Shown: positions 1-7,907, numbered from the stretch's first letter. The stretch: 11,217 nt of DNA from an uncultured Saprospiraceae bacterium (GCA_937942465.1 CALDEO010000298.1:1-11217), one strand, 5' to 3'. The notes: a model not told the origin generated them from the letters alone. Made by a program: numbers and translations.

Positions 1-2052
1 ATTGATTATTTCAAATTGCTTATCAATATTGATCATATGACTTGTCCGCTCTATATTACCACCAAGTTTGATTCCTTTATATTCTATCTCAATATCCAGT
101 TTTAGATTGTGCTTCGTTCTGTATTTTAACACATTCTGATCTGTAGAAATGGAATTTCTCACAGCCTCATTTTCTTCAAAGTCTCTGTACTTGGGGTCGA
201 TGTATGTATACCCACCATAGATGCGCAGTGGCAGTCCAAAGACACTTGATTGACCACCGATACCTACCTCAGTACCTGTGATTGATGTGTTACCGATATT
301 CTGCGATTGAAAACCAGAATTACCATCAGCATCATTGAAGAAGACAAACTCCATCATGTCATCATACCGTTGCCAAAATTGTGATATATCGATGAATCCC
401 TCAAAACCAAACAACCTAAAACCTTGCTTAATAGCCAACTCTGATGACCATCCATATTCTGGTTTAAGGTTTACATTAGGAAATATTTGAAAACTTGAAA
501 ACTCTGTTCTTATGTAACGTTCTGTAATTGTAGGAAATCGATACCCTTGCCCCCATGAACCTCTAACGAAAGTAGCTTCGGCAAGTTGATAGTTAGCAGC
601 TACCCTACTGATCATTTCACTATCGCGCTTACCAAAGTCCTGGATTGTATCCCCGAGAAATACATCTGGAGTATTAAGGCTATTGTTTTCATACCGGACA
701 CCCGCCGTCAATAGCAGTTTATCAAAAAGCTTCTTATCAGCTTGAACATATAATGCAGCATTTCTTGCTTGAAACTCAACATCACCGAAAAGTGAAGAAT
801 CAGTAAACAACTTAGAATACACGGCACCGACATTTACATCGAGATCAAGTGCCTTGATATTTCGCTTTATCTGATACTCACCAAAAAAATTATTGGACCG
901 ATTGGCTTGATCCATATTGTTATCATTATTTATATAGTAGTATCGCGACTTAAACTTGTGTTGATTTCCGTATTTGTCTGAGTAATTGACATATGGGTCA
1001 ATCGTATATCGTAAGCTATTGCTCGAAGAAACGGTGCTTTCTAGACCTTCATGGGCCGCCTTGAAGTTCCAAATAAAGAAATTGGTGTTTTCATTCTTAT
1101 TAATATTGATATTGACTCCGTAGTTAAGACGATCACTGTGTCTATAACGCGTCTCTAGCGTCACTCTACCTCTATCTTCCTCCGTGTATTGATTGTAACT
1201 ATTGAGACTATAATAAAACATACTTGCTGCTACATCCAACTTCCCCACCTGCCTCTTATGCAACAAGCTTGCAGCCATACCTCGTGGCGACTCGTCCCAC
1301 CATTGCTTACCAGCGTCTTGAGGCGTCATGTAATGCGTATAGGATACACTTGCCTCTGTGACTGGGGTCGATGTTGGGTATCCTGTACGTACATTGATGA
1401 TACCATTCATAGCAGCAGAACCGTATAAAGTCGAACCTGCTCCCTTTAAGATCTCAACTTGTGCTACATTTTCTACAGGAATATCTGAGAAATTAATTAA
1501 GCCTGCATCTGGTTGGAGGGCAGGCATATCATTAATAAGTAACAGTACTCTACTCCCTGCTCCGTAAGAAAAACCTGAGCCTCCTCGTATATTGGCTTGA
1601 CCATCAACTATCTGTACTCCTGGCACTCTACCAAGAACCTCTTCCATATCAACCGTATTGATGGACTTTATAAATTGTGGTTTGATCACATCTATAGACA
1701 CAGTAGATTCTTCAAGACTCCGACTATACTTCGATCCTGTGATTACTGCTGTTTTGAGCAATTGACTTGAAGGTCGCAAAGCCAATACACGATCAGAATC
1801 AATCAACTCTGCTATCGTGATCTCTCGCGTATCATACCCAACATATGAAACCTCTACAACGCCGCTTGCACTTTCATTTAGAATAAAGTCTCCGTTATAA
1901 TCAGTGTATTCTCCAGTATCATTAATAACAACAGAAGCACTTATCAGGGCTTCTCTAGTATCAAAGTCGACCACCTTTATGGAGATCACACCATCTTGAG
2001 CAAGGATGAGATTGCTCAAAAACAACATTAGCGAAAGCATCAAAAACCTCAT
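1..2052 (-). CDS. TonB-dependent outer-membrane receptor (partial, C-terminus beyond window)
   Basis: Translating the minus strand from the ATG at 2052-2050 gives 684 codons with no stop up to base 1, so the gene runs off the left edge. Residues 1-18 are a Sec signal peptide (MRFLMLSLMLFLSNLILAQ). Residues 20-100 look like a CarboxypepD_reg-like beta-sandwich, as is usual before Bacteroidota receptors. Residues 105-224 are a TonB plug, with a VPGVQIVDGQANIRGG stretch near 143-158 and the typical EILKGAGSTLYGSAAMNG motif near 200-217. The rest is aromatic-rich, alternating strand sequence of a beta-barrel. Such receptors import siderophores, vitamins or oligomers using TonB/ExbBD energy; the substrate cannot be read here, and no SusD partner is visible. 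An in-frame ATG lies 7 codons upstream (2073-2071), preceded by AGGG; the 2052 start gives the cleaner signal peptide. It is transcribed divergently from lepB. Confidence 0.93.
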   Translation of the reverse strand, partial: MRFLMLSLMLFLSNLILAQDGVISIKVVDFDTREALISASVVINDTGEYTDYNGDFILNESASGVVEVSYVGYDTREITIAELIDSDRVLALRPSSQLLKTAVITGSKYSRSLEESTVSIDVIKPQFIKSINTVDMEEVLGRVPGVQIVDGQANIRGGSGFSYGAGSRVLLLINDMPALQPDAGLINFSDIPVENVAQVEILKGAGSTLYGSAAMNGIINVRTGYPTSTPVTEASVSYTHYMTPQDAGKQWWDESPRGMAASLLHKRQVGKLDVAASMFYYSLNSYNQYTEEDRGRVTLETRYRHSDRLNYGVNININKNENTNFFIWNFKAAHEGLESTVSSSNSLRYTIDPYVNYSDKYGNQHKFKSRYYYINNDNNMDQANRSNNFFGEYQIKRNIKALDLDVNVGAVYSKLFTDSSLFGDVEFQARNAALYVQADKKLFDKLLLTAGVRYENNSLNTPDVFLGDTIQDFGKRDSEMISRVAANYQLAEATFVRGSWGQGYRFPTITERYIRTEFSSFQIFPNVNLKPEYGWSSELAIKQGFRLFGFEGFIDISQFWQRYDDMMEFVFFNDADGNSGFQSQNIGNTSITGTEVGIGGQSSVFGLPLRIYGGYTYIDPKYRDFEENEAVRNSISTDQNVLKYRTKHNLKLDIEIEYKGIKLGGNIERTSHMINIDKQFEIIN

Positions 2053-2131
2053 AATTACTGAATAGTTTAACATGAGTAATGCCCTAATTTAAGAACAATT
2101 ATTACTTTAACGTTATAGTTGCGATCATTAA

Positions 2132-2304
2132 TTATGCACCTTCAATTACTTCATCATTATGCAGGACCATTATTAAATCTAAGTGAATAACTAGTAATGA
2201 TACATCTAGTAAAGATGTAATCAACATTCAAAACAGGGTCATATTCATATGCTTTATCTATTAATTTATGCATTCGATCTTTATTTGGTCTTTGGAGTTA
2301 TGCA
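2132..2304. repeat. Four copies of TTATGCA in the divergent intergenic region
   Basis: The heptamer TTATGCA occurs at 2132-2138, 2157-2163, 2266-2272 and 2298-2304, all in the same orientation. The first two are preceded by A (ATTATGCA), and the last two extend to TTATGCAT, which contains the palindrome ATGCAT. The two promoter-proximal copies flank the likely -33 region of lepB, and the last ends 6 bp before its -7 element. This arrangement suits a regulator-binding site, but in AT-rich DNA a role is only an inference. Confidence 0.4.
2201..2219. promoter_or_regulatory. Short inverted repeat in the receptor/lepB intergenic region
   Basis: TACATCT (2201-2207) and AGATGTA (2213-2219) form a perfect 7-bp inverted repeat around AGTAA. 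No T-run follows on either strand, so it is not a convincing terminator. It could be an operator or a leader hairpin of the receptor gene. Confidence 0.35.
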
Positions 2305-2318
2305 TCTTACTATATTTG
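2284..2318 (+). promoter_or_regulatory. Bacteroidota-type promoter for the lepB cluster
   Basis: TATATTTG at 2311-2318 matches the -7 consensus TAnnTTTG of the Bacteroidota primary sigma factor exactly. Two TTTG candidates for the -33 element lie upstream, at 2284-2287 (23-nt spacer) and 2291-2294 (16-nt spacer); neither has the ideal spacing of about 19 nt. The start codon at 2338 lies 19 nt past the -7 element, so the leader would be only about a dozen bases. It is A/T-rich with no Shine-Dalgarno motif. Confidence 0.65.
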
Positions 2319-2337
2319 TGATATAATTTAAAAACTT

Positions 2338-3933
2338 ATGGCGTTTATAGTGTTTTTCTTGATTACGTATATTGCATTGAGCATATCGTTATACCTACTA
2401 TTCCCTAAAGCTGGAGTGGATGCTTGGAAGGGATTAGTCCCTGGTCTTAACTTTATAGAATGGTGCAATATCATCGGTAGACCTAAGTGGTACGCCATCC
2501 TACTATTTGTACCTATCGTCAATATCTTTATTTACAGCGGTATGGCCGTAGACATGGTACGGAGTTTTGGAGGTTTTAAATTTTTGGACTCTGCGATGGC
2601 GGTTTTATTGACTCCAGTCAAATTTGCTATGATGGCAAAAGACGAAGATGCTACTTACCTAGGAAAAACATTGGACCTAGAAAGCGCATATCATAATAAG
2701 CTAATGGAAGCCAAAGAGTCCGGTAACCAGAGAATATATAATAAGCTTGTACAAGATAATCCGTATCAAAAAACGGTAGCTCGAGAATGGTCAGAGTCGA
2801 TCATATTCGCAGTATTTGCAGCAGCCTTTATCAGAATGTTTTTGATAGAAGCGTACGTCATACCCACTCCATCTATGGAAGGAAGTTTACTTGTAGGAGA
2901 TTTCTTATTTGTATCAAAAGCACATTACGGTATCAGAATGCCGCAAACTGTTGCTATGATACCATTGTTACACAATAGGATTCCGTTTTTCAATACTGAG
3001 TCTTACCTCAAGAGTCCATCTCTACCGTACAAAAGACTAAAAGCAATCGAATCTATTGATAATAATGACCCGATCGTATTTAACTGGCCTGTAGGTGACA
3101 GTGTATATATCACATCTAGAAGGTCATGGACTGTAGAGCAAGTAAGACAGAACCCAGGTATCGTCAACTACGATCGTGAGCTCGTATCGATGGTACGTAA
3201 TGAGGATTATGTTGTGAGACCTACAGATAAGAAAGATCATTACATCAAGAGATGTCTTGCAGTAGCTGGAGACTCATTACAGATCATCGATAGACAAGTG
3301 TATATAAATGGTAAAGTAGCTGAAAATCCTGAGCACATGCAATTTAAGTATATGGTGACGCTACCTTCTGGATTTAATTCTAAAAAGCTAGAAGATCTGG
3401 GTATTGATATAGATGATGCTGTATCCAATGGTCGTAGTGTTATTGGATATCACCTTGACAATAAACAAGCAGAAGCACTCCGTAATATCAATGGTGTACA
3501 GATAGAAAATGCAACATTCAGTCAAGGTGGCGTTGACATCTTCCCTAATGATCCTAAGAACTATACGGACTGGACGGTAGATAATTTCGGACCTATATGG
3601 ATACCTAAAGCTGGTGAAACAGTAACTATAACTCCTAAGAACTTGTCAATGTACCGTAGAGTGATCGATGTGTATGAAGATAACGATCTAGAAGTTAAAA
3701 ATGGTCGTATCTATATCAATGGTACTCAGACGAATAGCTATACATTTAAACAAGATTACTACTGGGCAATGGGAGACAATCGCCACAACTCAGAAGACTC
3801 AAGAATGTGGGGATATGTACCACATGATCATATTGTTGGTAAGCCATTATTCATCTGGATGTCAGCTAAAAATGGAAGTTTGGCCAATGGTATTAGATTC
3901 AATCGTATCTTTAAGTCAGCAAGTTCGATGTAG
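2338..3933 (+). CDS. lepB: Signal peptidase I, Bacteroidota-type with N-terminal membrane extension
   Basis: This inner-membrane Ser/Lys endopeptidase (S26 family) removes Sec signal peptides on the periplasmic side. The protein has 531 residues. Hydrophobic segments near 1-22, 51-70 and 84-100 form an extension resembling the DUF5684-type region found on signal peptidases of this phylum. A last membrane segment at about 153-174 leads directly into the catalytic domain. The nucleophile is Ser179 in IPTPSMEGSLLVGD, the general base is Lys304 in HYIKRCLAVAGD, and box E is MGDNRHNSEDSRMWGYVP at 478-495. The spacings (125 residues from Ser to Lys, about 175 from Lys to GDNR) are far larger than in E. 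coli LepB, as is usual for the phylum's long form. It is the first gene of the cluster and is followed 6 bp later by the propeller gene. Confidence 0.96.
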   Translation: MAFIVFFLITYIALSISLYLLFPKAGVDAWKGLVPGLNFIEWCNIIGRPKWYAILLFVPIVNIFIYSGMAVDMVRSFGGFKFLDSAMAVLLTPVKFAMMAKDEDATYLGKTLDLESAYHNKLMEAKESGNQRIYNKLVQDNPYQKTVAREWSESIIFAVFAAAFIRMFLIEAYVIPTPSMEGSLLVGDFLFVSKAHYGIRMPQTVAMIPLLHNRIPFFNTESYLKSPSLPYKRLKAIESIDNNDPIVFNWPVGDSVYITSRRSWTVEQVRQNPGIVNYDRELVSMVRNEDYVVRPTDKKDHYIKRCLAVAGDSLQIIDRQVYINGKVAENPEHMQFKYMVTLPSGFNSKKLEDLGIDIDDAVSNGRSVIGYHLDNKQAEALRNINGVQIENATFSQGGVDIFPNDPKNYTDWTVDNFGPIWIPKAGETVTITPKNLSMYRRVIDVYEDNDLEVKNGRIYINGTQTNSYTFKQDYYWAMGDNRHNSEDSRMWGYVPHDHIVGKPLFIWMSAKNGSLANGIRFNRIFKSASSM

Positions 3934-3939
3934 TAGCCT

Positions 3940-4833
3940 ATGAAAAACATTAAAATACCTACCCTAGTCATTTGTTTGATTTTATTGTTGAGCAATAATA
4001 TTGAGCTCAGTGCTCAGCTAGAGGCATCGTCCATTTATAACTTCAACCTAGTTAAATCAAATGGACAAATAGATATAAAGAGAGGAAAGTTCTTGAGTAA
4101 TTTTAACCCAAATGGGTACAACAATCAAGTTACATTCATCAGTGCAGACAATATTTTGCTTGCCGCAAATATCGATGATCCTGCTATAACAGATCTATAC
4201 AAGGCTAATATCAGACTAGGCAAACTAGAACGTATCACCGCTAATGGATTAGCAGATTATTCGCCAGCAATCGTACCAGGTATCGACTACTACTCATGTG
4301 TACGTGTTGAAGAAGATGGGTCTACTCAGTTATTATGGCTCTACCCTACAGATGGATCTAATGTTGGTTTCACACCATTGCCAGACATTACTAATATTGG
4401 CTATTATGCATGGATCAATGCAGACTTAGTAGCACTATTTTTAGTAGATGCTCCCAATAAGTTGTCTATTGCCAATATCAAAACAGGAGAGTCCTCCGTT
4501 ATACTAGAGAATATAGGTAGATGTCTAAAGTTGGATTCTGATGGCAACTTAATATTTGTACATAAAATATCTGCCGATCAATGGTACCTCAAATCTTATA
4601 ATCCTTCTAATCAAAAGATGGATGTTATCTGTCAGACATTACCAGGTAAAGAAGACTTTGAGTTATCAAGTAATGACAATATCCTCATGGGTGATAAGTC
4701 TAAGCTCTATGAATTCAACCAAGAACTTACGAACTCTTGGGTTGAATTGTTTGATTTTAGAAAGTTTGGTATTAAGAAAATATCAAGACTAGCACTTCGA
4801 AATAACAAATTAATACTTATTGAAAATGAATAA
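3940..4833 (+). CDS. Exported TolB-like beta-propeller protein
   Basis: The 297-residue protein begins with a Sec signal peptide (residues 1-25, ending ELSAQ), so it should be periplasmic or secreted. No lipobox cysteine is seen at the cleavage site. The mature part consists of short repeated strand units typical of WD40-like/PD40 and TolB propellers: ITDLYKANIRLGKLERITAN, then DYSPAIVPGIDYYSCVRVEE, then KLSIANIKTGESSVILENIG, then KSYNPSNQKMDVICQTLPG. The length allows about five to six blades. It resembles a Bacteroidota family of uncharacterised TolB-like proteins; ligand and role are unknown. It starts 6 bp after lepB stops, and its 3' end overlaps the next gene, so translation is probably coupled. 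Fold call is good; function is open. Confidence 0.8.
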   Translation: MKNIKIPTLVICLILLLSNNIELSAQLEASSIYNFNLVKSNGQIDIKRGKFLSNFNPNGYNNQVTFISADNILLAANIDDPAITDLYKANIRLGKLERITANGLADYSPAIVPGIDYYSCVRVEEDGSTQLLWLYPTDGSNVGFTPLPDITNIGYYAWINADLVALFLVDAPNKLSIANIKTGESSVILENIGRCLKLDSDGNLIFVHKISADQWYLKSYNPSNQKMDVICQTLPGKEDFELSSNDNILMGDKSKLYEFNQELTNSWVELFDFRKFGIKKISRLALRNNKLILIENE

Positions 4834-5455
4834 ATTTCTAAGCTTATTGTTGATTTTTGGTATCGCTCTTAACCTTCAGGCTCAGAGTAAAGAAGAATAT
4901 ACTCAAGAAATACTTAAACACAGAGACCATTACAAAATGGATTTCTTAAAGGACTCTAACTCTCCATTAAAAGCTGGAGATCTTGAAAACATAGCGTTTT
5001 ATGGTATCAATAAGGACCTATGCCTCAAGTGCTCTTATGAGATACTAGAGAAGCCTACAATGATAAAAATGCCTACCTACAGTGGTAAAGAAAAAACATT
5101 CCAAAAATATGCTAAACTGAGCTGTCCACTTTATGATGGTACGATCTATTTCTATGGTTACAAGAACACAAGGACGATGAATATGCCTGGTTTTAAAGAC
5201 CAATTATTCGTGCCATTTAAGGATAATACCAATGGTGACAGTACATATGGTGGAGGTCGATATGTAGATATCGACATGAAAAACGATAACATTAATGGCA
5301 AAATAATCTTAGACCTCAATAAAGCATACAACCCTTGGTGTTGCTATAGTGATGGATATAACTGCCCTATACCGCCATCAGAAAACAACCAGACTATCAC
5401 GATAAGAGCTGGTGAAAAGATGTACAAAGGCGAACATAAAGTAAGAAAGAAGTAG
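4820..5455 (+). CDS. Exported DUF1684 family protein
   Basis: The 211-residue protein has a signal peptide (MKMNKFLSLLLIFGIALNLQ, then AQ). The mature part matches the DUF1684 pattern: an early HRDHYKMDFLKDSNSPL segment near 35-51, followed by beta-rich sequence. Near the C-terminus come GGGRYVDIDM, ILDLNKAYNPWCCYSDGYNCP and PPSENNQTITIRAGEKMYKG. The AYNPxCxYSxxxxCPxPPxEN core with its cysteines is the family signature. The biochemical function of DUF1684 is not established. The start codon lies inside the end of the propeller gene (14-bp overlap, different frame), indicating translational coupling. A second ATG at 4826 would give MNKFLSLLL and an 8-bp overlap; either start is plausible. The next gene begins 12 bp downstream. 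Confidence 0.87.
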   Translation: MKMNKFLSLLLIFGIALNLQAQSKEEYTQEILKHRDHYKMDFLKDSNSPLKAGDLENIAFYGINKDLCLKCSYEILEKPTMIKMPTYSGKEKTFQKYAKLSCPLYDGTIYFYGYKNTRTMNMPGFKDQLFVPFKDNTNGDSTYGGGRYVDIDMKNDNINGKIILDLNKAYNPWCCYSDGYNCPIPPSENNQTITIRAGEKMYKGEHKVRKK

Positions 5456-5467
5456 ATTTAAAAAGAA

Positions 5468-7066
5468 ATGATCCTGTATATGAAAAGTCTATTTATTAGC
5501 ATGATTTTATTGGTTGTCTTCTCTGCGAATGCACAGCTAAACGAAATGGATGGGTATATAATCACATCCACCAACATAGAAGAGGTACGTAGTAACTTAG
5601 CCAATCAATCTAGAGGAACTGAAGATTTTATTAAAAGTATATTTCCTGACGCTAACATCTATAAAGTACAGATTGGCGAAAGCCAAGAACAGCTCCTAAC
5701 AGCGTTGCAAGCTAGCGGAATAATAGAGTCATTCACACCTAATGTGAGAGTCTCTTATCGTAATACACCGAACGACAGCCAATACAACAATCAAGGCAAC
5801 ATGCAGGTCATTGGTGCTGAAGAAGCGTGGAATAACACTACTGGGGGTACCACAATAGATGGAAAACAAATCGTGGTTGCTATTCTAGATGATGGATTTG
5901 ATATAGAACACCCAGACCTAATAAATAACACATGGACCAATATCGGAGAGATACCAAATGATGGGATCGACAATGATAACAACAGCTATATAGATGACTA
6001 CTACGGCCTTAATGTCGACACTGGTCAGGATGACCACCCGATATTTACTCACGGCACTGCCGTAGCTGGTATCATAGGAGCGGAAGGCAATAATAGTCAA
6101 GGAGTAGCTGGAGTCAACTGGAATATTAAAATGTTATACATCAGCCAACCAGACTTCGTAGATGAAATCATAGAAGGCTACAACTACGTATACGAACTTC
6201 GGAAATTATATAATGAGACCCAAGGAGCCCAGGGTTCATTTATTGTATCTACTAATTTTTCTGCAGGTATCGATGGTGGTCAAGCAGAGACTTTCCCCGA
6301 TTGGTGCAATGTATTTGACACCTTAGGTGAGGTAGGTATCATCTCCGTCGTTGCCACTACCAATAGAGATAGTGATGTAGACGATGTAGGTGACATGCCG
6401 AGTACATGCCCTAGTCCATTCATGATAGCAGTCACGAATACTACACAAAATGACTTTTTTGACAATGCAGGCCGAGGTACGACAAGTGTAGATCTTGCAG
6501 CCCCAGGCACGGGTACATTGACCACAGATAAGAACAGTGCATACGACGAGTTCGGCGGTACAAGTGGGGCTACGCCTCATGTTGCAGGTAGTATCGCTTT
6601 ATTATACAGCCTAGACTGCTCTACACTGATCGATATAACCAATGACAACCCAAAACAAGCAGCAGAGATTATTAGGGATGCGATCCTAGTAGGTGGAGAT
6701 GACTTAACCGAGCTCAATGACATCACAGTGACTGGTAAGCGATTAAACATCTTAGGAGCAATGAAAGAGCTAAAATCTGTATGTGGAGGCGTCAATGATG
6801 ATGCCCTTGCAATCGTAACCATCAACGGATATGAGATGACTTCAGGTGGCATTAATTTACAATATACATCATCAACAAATGATGTTCATAATATAGTAGT
6901 GGTAGACGTTTTGGGTAGAATTATCTACTCTGACACATTTACCCCTCCATTTTTTGGAGATAAGACGTATAATATTAGTACAGAAAACATGGTCGGAGGC
7001 ACTTATTTCGTTAGTTTAATCGTAAATGACGAGAAAGTGTCAAAATCATTATCAATTATTCGCTAA
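5468..7066 (+). CDS. Subtilisin-like S8 serine protease with T9SS C-terminal sorting domain
   Basis: A secreted endopeptidase of 532 residues. The signal peptide ends near SANAQ (residues 19-23). Residues 24-100 look like an inhibitory propeptide. The catalytic domain spans about 105-437 with Asp141 (VVAILDDGFDIEHPDL), His195 (THGTAVAGIIGA), oxyanion Asn299 (VATTNRDS) and Ser366 (GGTSGATPHVAG), so the full machinery is present. An acidic NDGIDNDNNSYIDDYYG loop at 164-180 resembles the calcium-site-like loop of related subtilases. Residues 446-532 form a type A T9SS tail: VVVDVLGRIIYSD, then MVGGTYFVSLIV, then KSLSIIR at the end. Export is therefore predicted by Sec, then by the T9SS across the outer membrane. 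An alternative start is the ATG at 5480, giving MKSLFISMILL; the A-rich bases before 5468 favour the longer form. Likely last gene of the lepB cluster. Confidence 0.93.
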   Translation: MILYMKSLFISMILLVVFSANAQLNEMDGYIITSTNIEEVRSNLANQSRGTEDFIKSIFPDANIYKVQIGESQEQLLTALQASGIIESFTPNVRVSYRNTPNDSQYNNQGNMQVIGAEEAWNNTTGGTTIDGKQIVVAILDDGFDIEHPDLINNTWTNIGEIPNDGIDNDNNSYIDDYYGLNVDTGQDDHPIFTHGTAVAGIIGAEGNNSQGVAGVNWNIKMLYISQPDFVDEIIEGYNYVYELRKLYNETQGAQGSFIVSTNFSAGIDGGQAETFPDWCNVFDTLGEVGIISVVATTNRDSDVDDVGDMPSTCPSPFMIAVTNTTQNDFFDNAGRGTTSVDLAAPGTGTLTTDKNSAYDEFGGTSGATPHVAGSIALLYSLDCSTLIDITNDNPKQAAEIIRDAILVGGDDLTELNDITVTGKRLNILGAMKELKSVCGGVNDDALAIVTINGYEMTSGGINLQYTSSTNDVHNIVVVDVLGRIIYSDTFTPPFFGDKTYNISTENMVGGTYFVSLIVNDEKVSKSLSIIR

Positions 7067-7087
7067 GAATTAGGTCAAATGATAATA

Positions 7088-7102
7088 AAAGATATATCTT
7101 TG
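7088..7102 (+). promoter_or_regulatory. Promoter of the tRNA-Arg/rpmB block, with overlapping palindrome
   Basis: TATCTTTG at 7095-7102 is an exact TAnnTTTG -7 element on the plus strand, about 65 bp before the tRNA. A -33 TTG is not clear; the closest match is TTAGG at 7070. The -7 element overlaps a perfect 14-bp palindrome, AAAGATATATCTTT, at 7088-7101. Confidence 0.55.
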
Positions 7103-7167
7103 CAGCCATTATTAAAATCTTGGTTATCGCGAAAGTGTTTTTAATTCTCAAAAGTAGCTGAATTTAA

Positions 7168-7241
7168 GGCCCCGTAGCTCAACTGGATAGAGTACCTGAC
7201 TACGAATCAGGCGGTTGCAGGTTCGAATCCTGCCGGAGTCA
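7168..7241 (+). tRNA. tRNA-Arg (anticodon ACG)
   Basis: The 74-nt sequence folds as a cloverleaf. The acceptor stem is GGCCCCG/CGGAGTC, followed by T8-A9 and a D-arm GCTC/GAGT with a GG-containing loop. The anticodon stem is CCTGA/TCAGG with loop CTACGAA, which places ACG at 7202-7204. The variable loop is CGGTT, and the T-arm is GCAGG/CCTGC with loop TTCGAAT. The discriminator is A7241 and CCA is not encoded. Anticodon ACG is normally deaminated to ICG and reads CGU, CGC and CGA arginine codons. The acceptor stem has a C4-A69 mismatch (7171/7237) and one G-T pair. It lies 23 bp before rpmB and probably shares its transcript. Confidence 0.95.
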
Positions 7242-7264
7242 CAATTATAAGATAAAGAATCATT

Positions 7265-7519
7265 ATGTCTAGAGTTTGTCAACTAACAGGAAAAAGACCA
7301 ATAGCGGGAAACAACGTTTCTCACTCAAATCGAAGAACGAAAAGAAGATTCTTACCGAATCTTATTACTAAAAAGTTTTACGTACCAGAAACTGATCAGT
7401 GGATATCATTGAAAATTTCGGCATCTGCCCTTCGTACGATCAATAAGCTTGGTGTATATGGATACATTAAGAAACTTGAATCTAAAGGAGTTGACACTGG
7501 AGTAGTTTTAGCTAAATAA
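7265..7519 (+). CDS. rpmB: 50S ribosomal protein L28
   Basis: An 84-residue basic protein of the large ribosomal subunit. The N-terminal [20 protein letters not shown] is diagnostic for bL28, followed by the basic [12 protein letters not shown] segment and the [12 protein letters not shown] motif. Only one cysteine is present near the N-terminus, not the zinc-binding CxxC set, so this is the zinc-independent form. The length is normal for the family. It follows tRNA-Arg by 23 bp and precedes rpmG by 18 bp, within the conserved Bacteroidota block rpmB-rpmG-DUF4295-ftsY. Confidence 0.97.
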   Translation: MSRVCQLTGKRPIAGNNVSHSNRRTKRRFLPNLITKKFYVPETDQWISLKISASALRTINKLGVYGYIKKLESKGVDTGVVLAK

Positions 7520-7537
7520 TAAAAAAACCAATTTGTC

Positions 7538-7726
7538 ATGGCAAAGAAATCTAAAGGAAATAGACAGCAGATCATACTAGAATGTACTGAGCATAAAGCA
7601 TCAGGCCTCGCAGGTACATCACGATATGTTACACAGAAGAACAGAAAGAATACTCCAGATCGTTTGGAAATAAAAAAGTACAATCCGATCATGAAGAAAT
7701 ATACTCTACACAAAGAAATTAAATAA
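7538..7726 (+). CDS. rpmG: 50S ribosomal protein L33
   Basis: A 62-residue basic protein of the large subunit. [20 protein letters not shown] and the stretch [20 protein letters not shown] are characteristic of bL33. The paired CxxC motifs of the zinc form are reduced to a single Cys, with NPIM replacing the second CxxC, so it is a zinc-independent (C-minus) form, like the neighbouring L28. It starts 18 bp after rpmB, and its stop lies 2 bp before the next ATG, so the genes are co-transcribed. Confidence 0.97.
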   Translation: MAKKSKGNRQQIILECTEHKASGLAGTSRYVTQKNRKNTPDRLEIKKYNPIMKKYTLHKEIK

Positions 7727-7728
7727 TC

Positions 7729-7905
7729 ATGGCTAAAGTATCGAAAAACGCAAGAGTTGCGCAAAGAGCAGCAAACGCCGGATCAGGAAGAGATTTTGTA
7801 AAAGTTGTACAAAGCATCAAAAACCCTGATACTGGAAAATACAGTTACAAAGAAGTAATGATCCACAAAGATAAAGTGAAAGAATTTTTCGCGAATAATA
7901 AATAG
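7729..7905 (+). CDS. DUF4295 small basic protein
   Basis: A 58-residue ORF (MAKVSKNARVAQRAANAGSG, then RDFVKVVQSI, KNPDTGKYSYKE, and KDKVKEFFANNK at the end). The start MAK, the lysine-rich composition, the SIKNPDTGKYSYKE core and the KDKVKEFF tail match DUF4295, a Bacteroidota-specific family that almost always sits after rpmG. Its position and charge suggest a ribosome-associated protein, but its role is not established. The start lies 2 bp after the rpmG stop, and the intrinsic terminator begins 2 bp after its own stop. Confidence 0.9.
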   Translation: MAKVSKNARVAQRAANAGSGRDFVKVVQSIKNPDTGKYSYKEVMIHKDKVKEFFANNK

Positions 7906-7907
7906 TG

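Noticed and set aside
1189-1567. Plus-strand open frames inside the receptor gene
   Set aside because: The minus strand is continuously open with diagnostic TonB plug motifs over the same bases; the plus-strand products look random.
2338-3933. Large gaps between the catalytic boxes of LepB, considered as an unusual insertion
   Set aside because: Signal peptidases of Bacteroidota are commonly long with enlarged inserts between boxes; all catalytic residues are in place, so this is ordinary for the phylum.
7396-7764. Minus-strand open frame of 122 codons across rpmB and rpmG
   Set aside because: It lies antisense to three well-supported ribosomal-block genes and has no recognisable domain or promoter.
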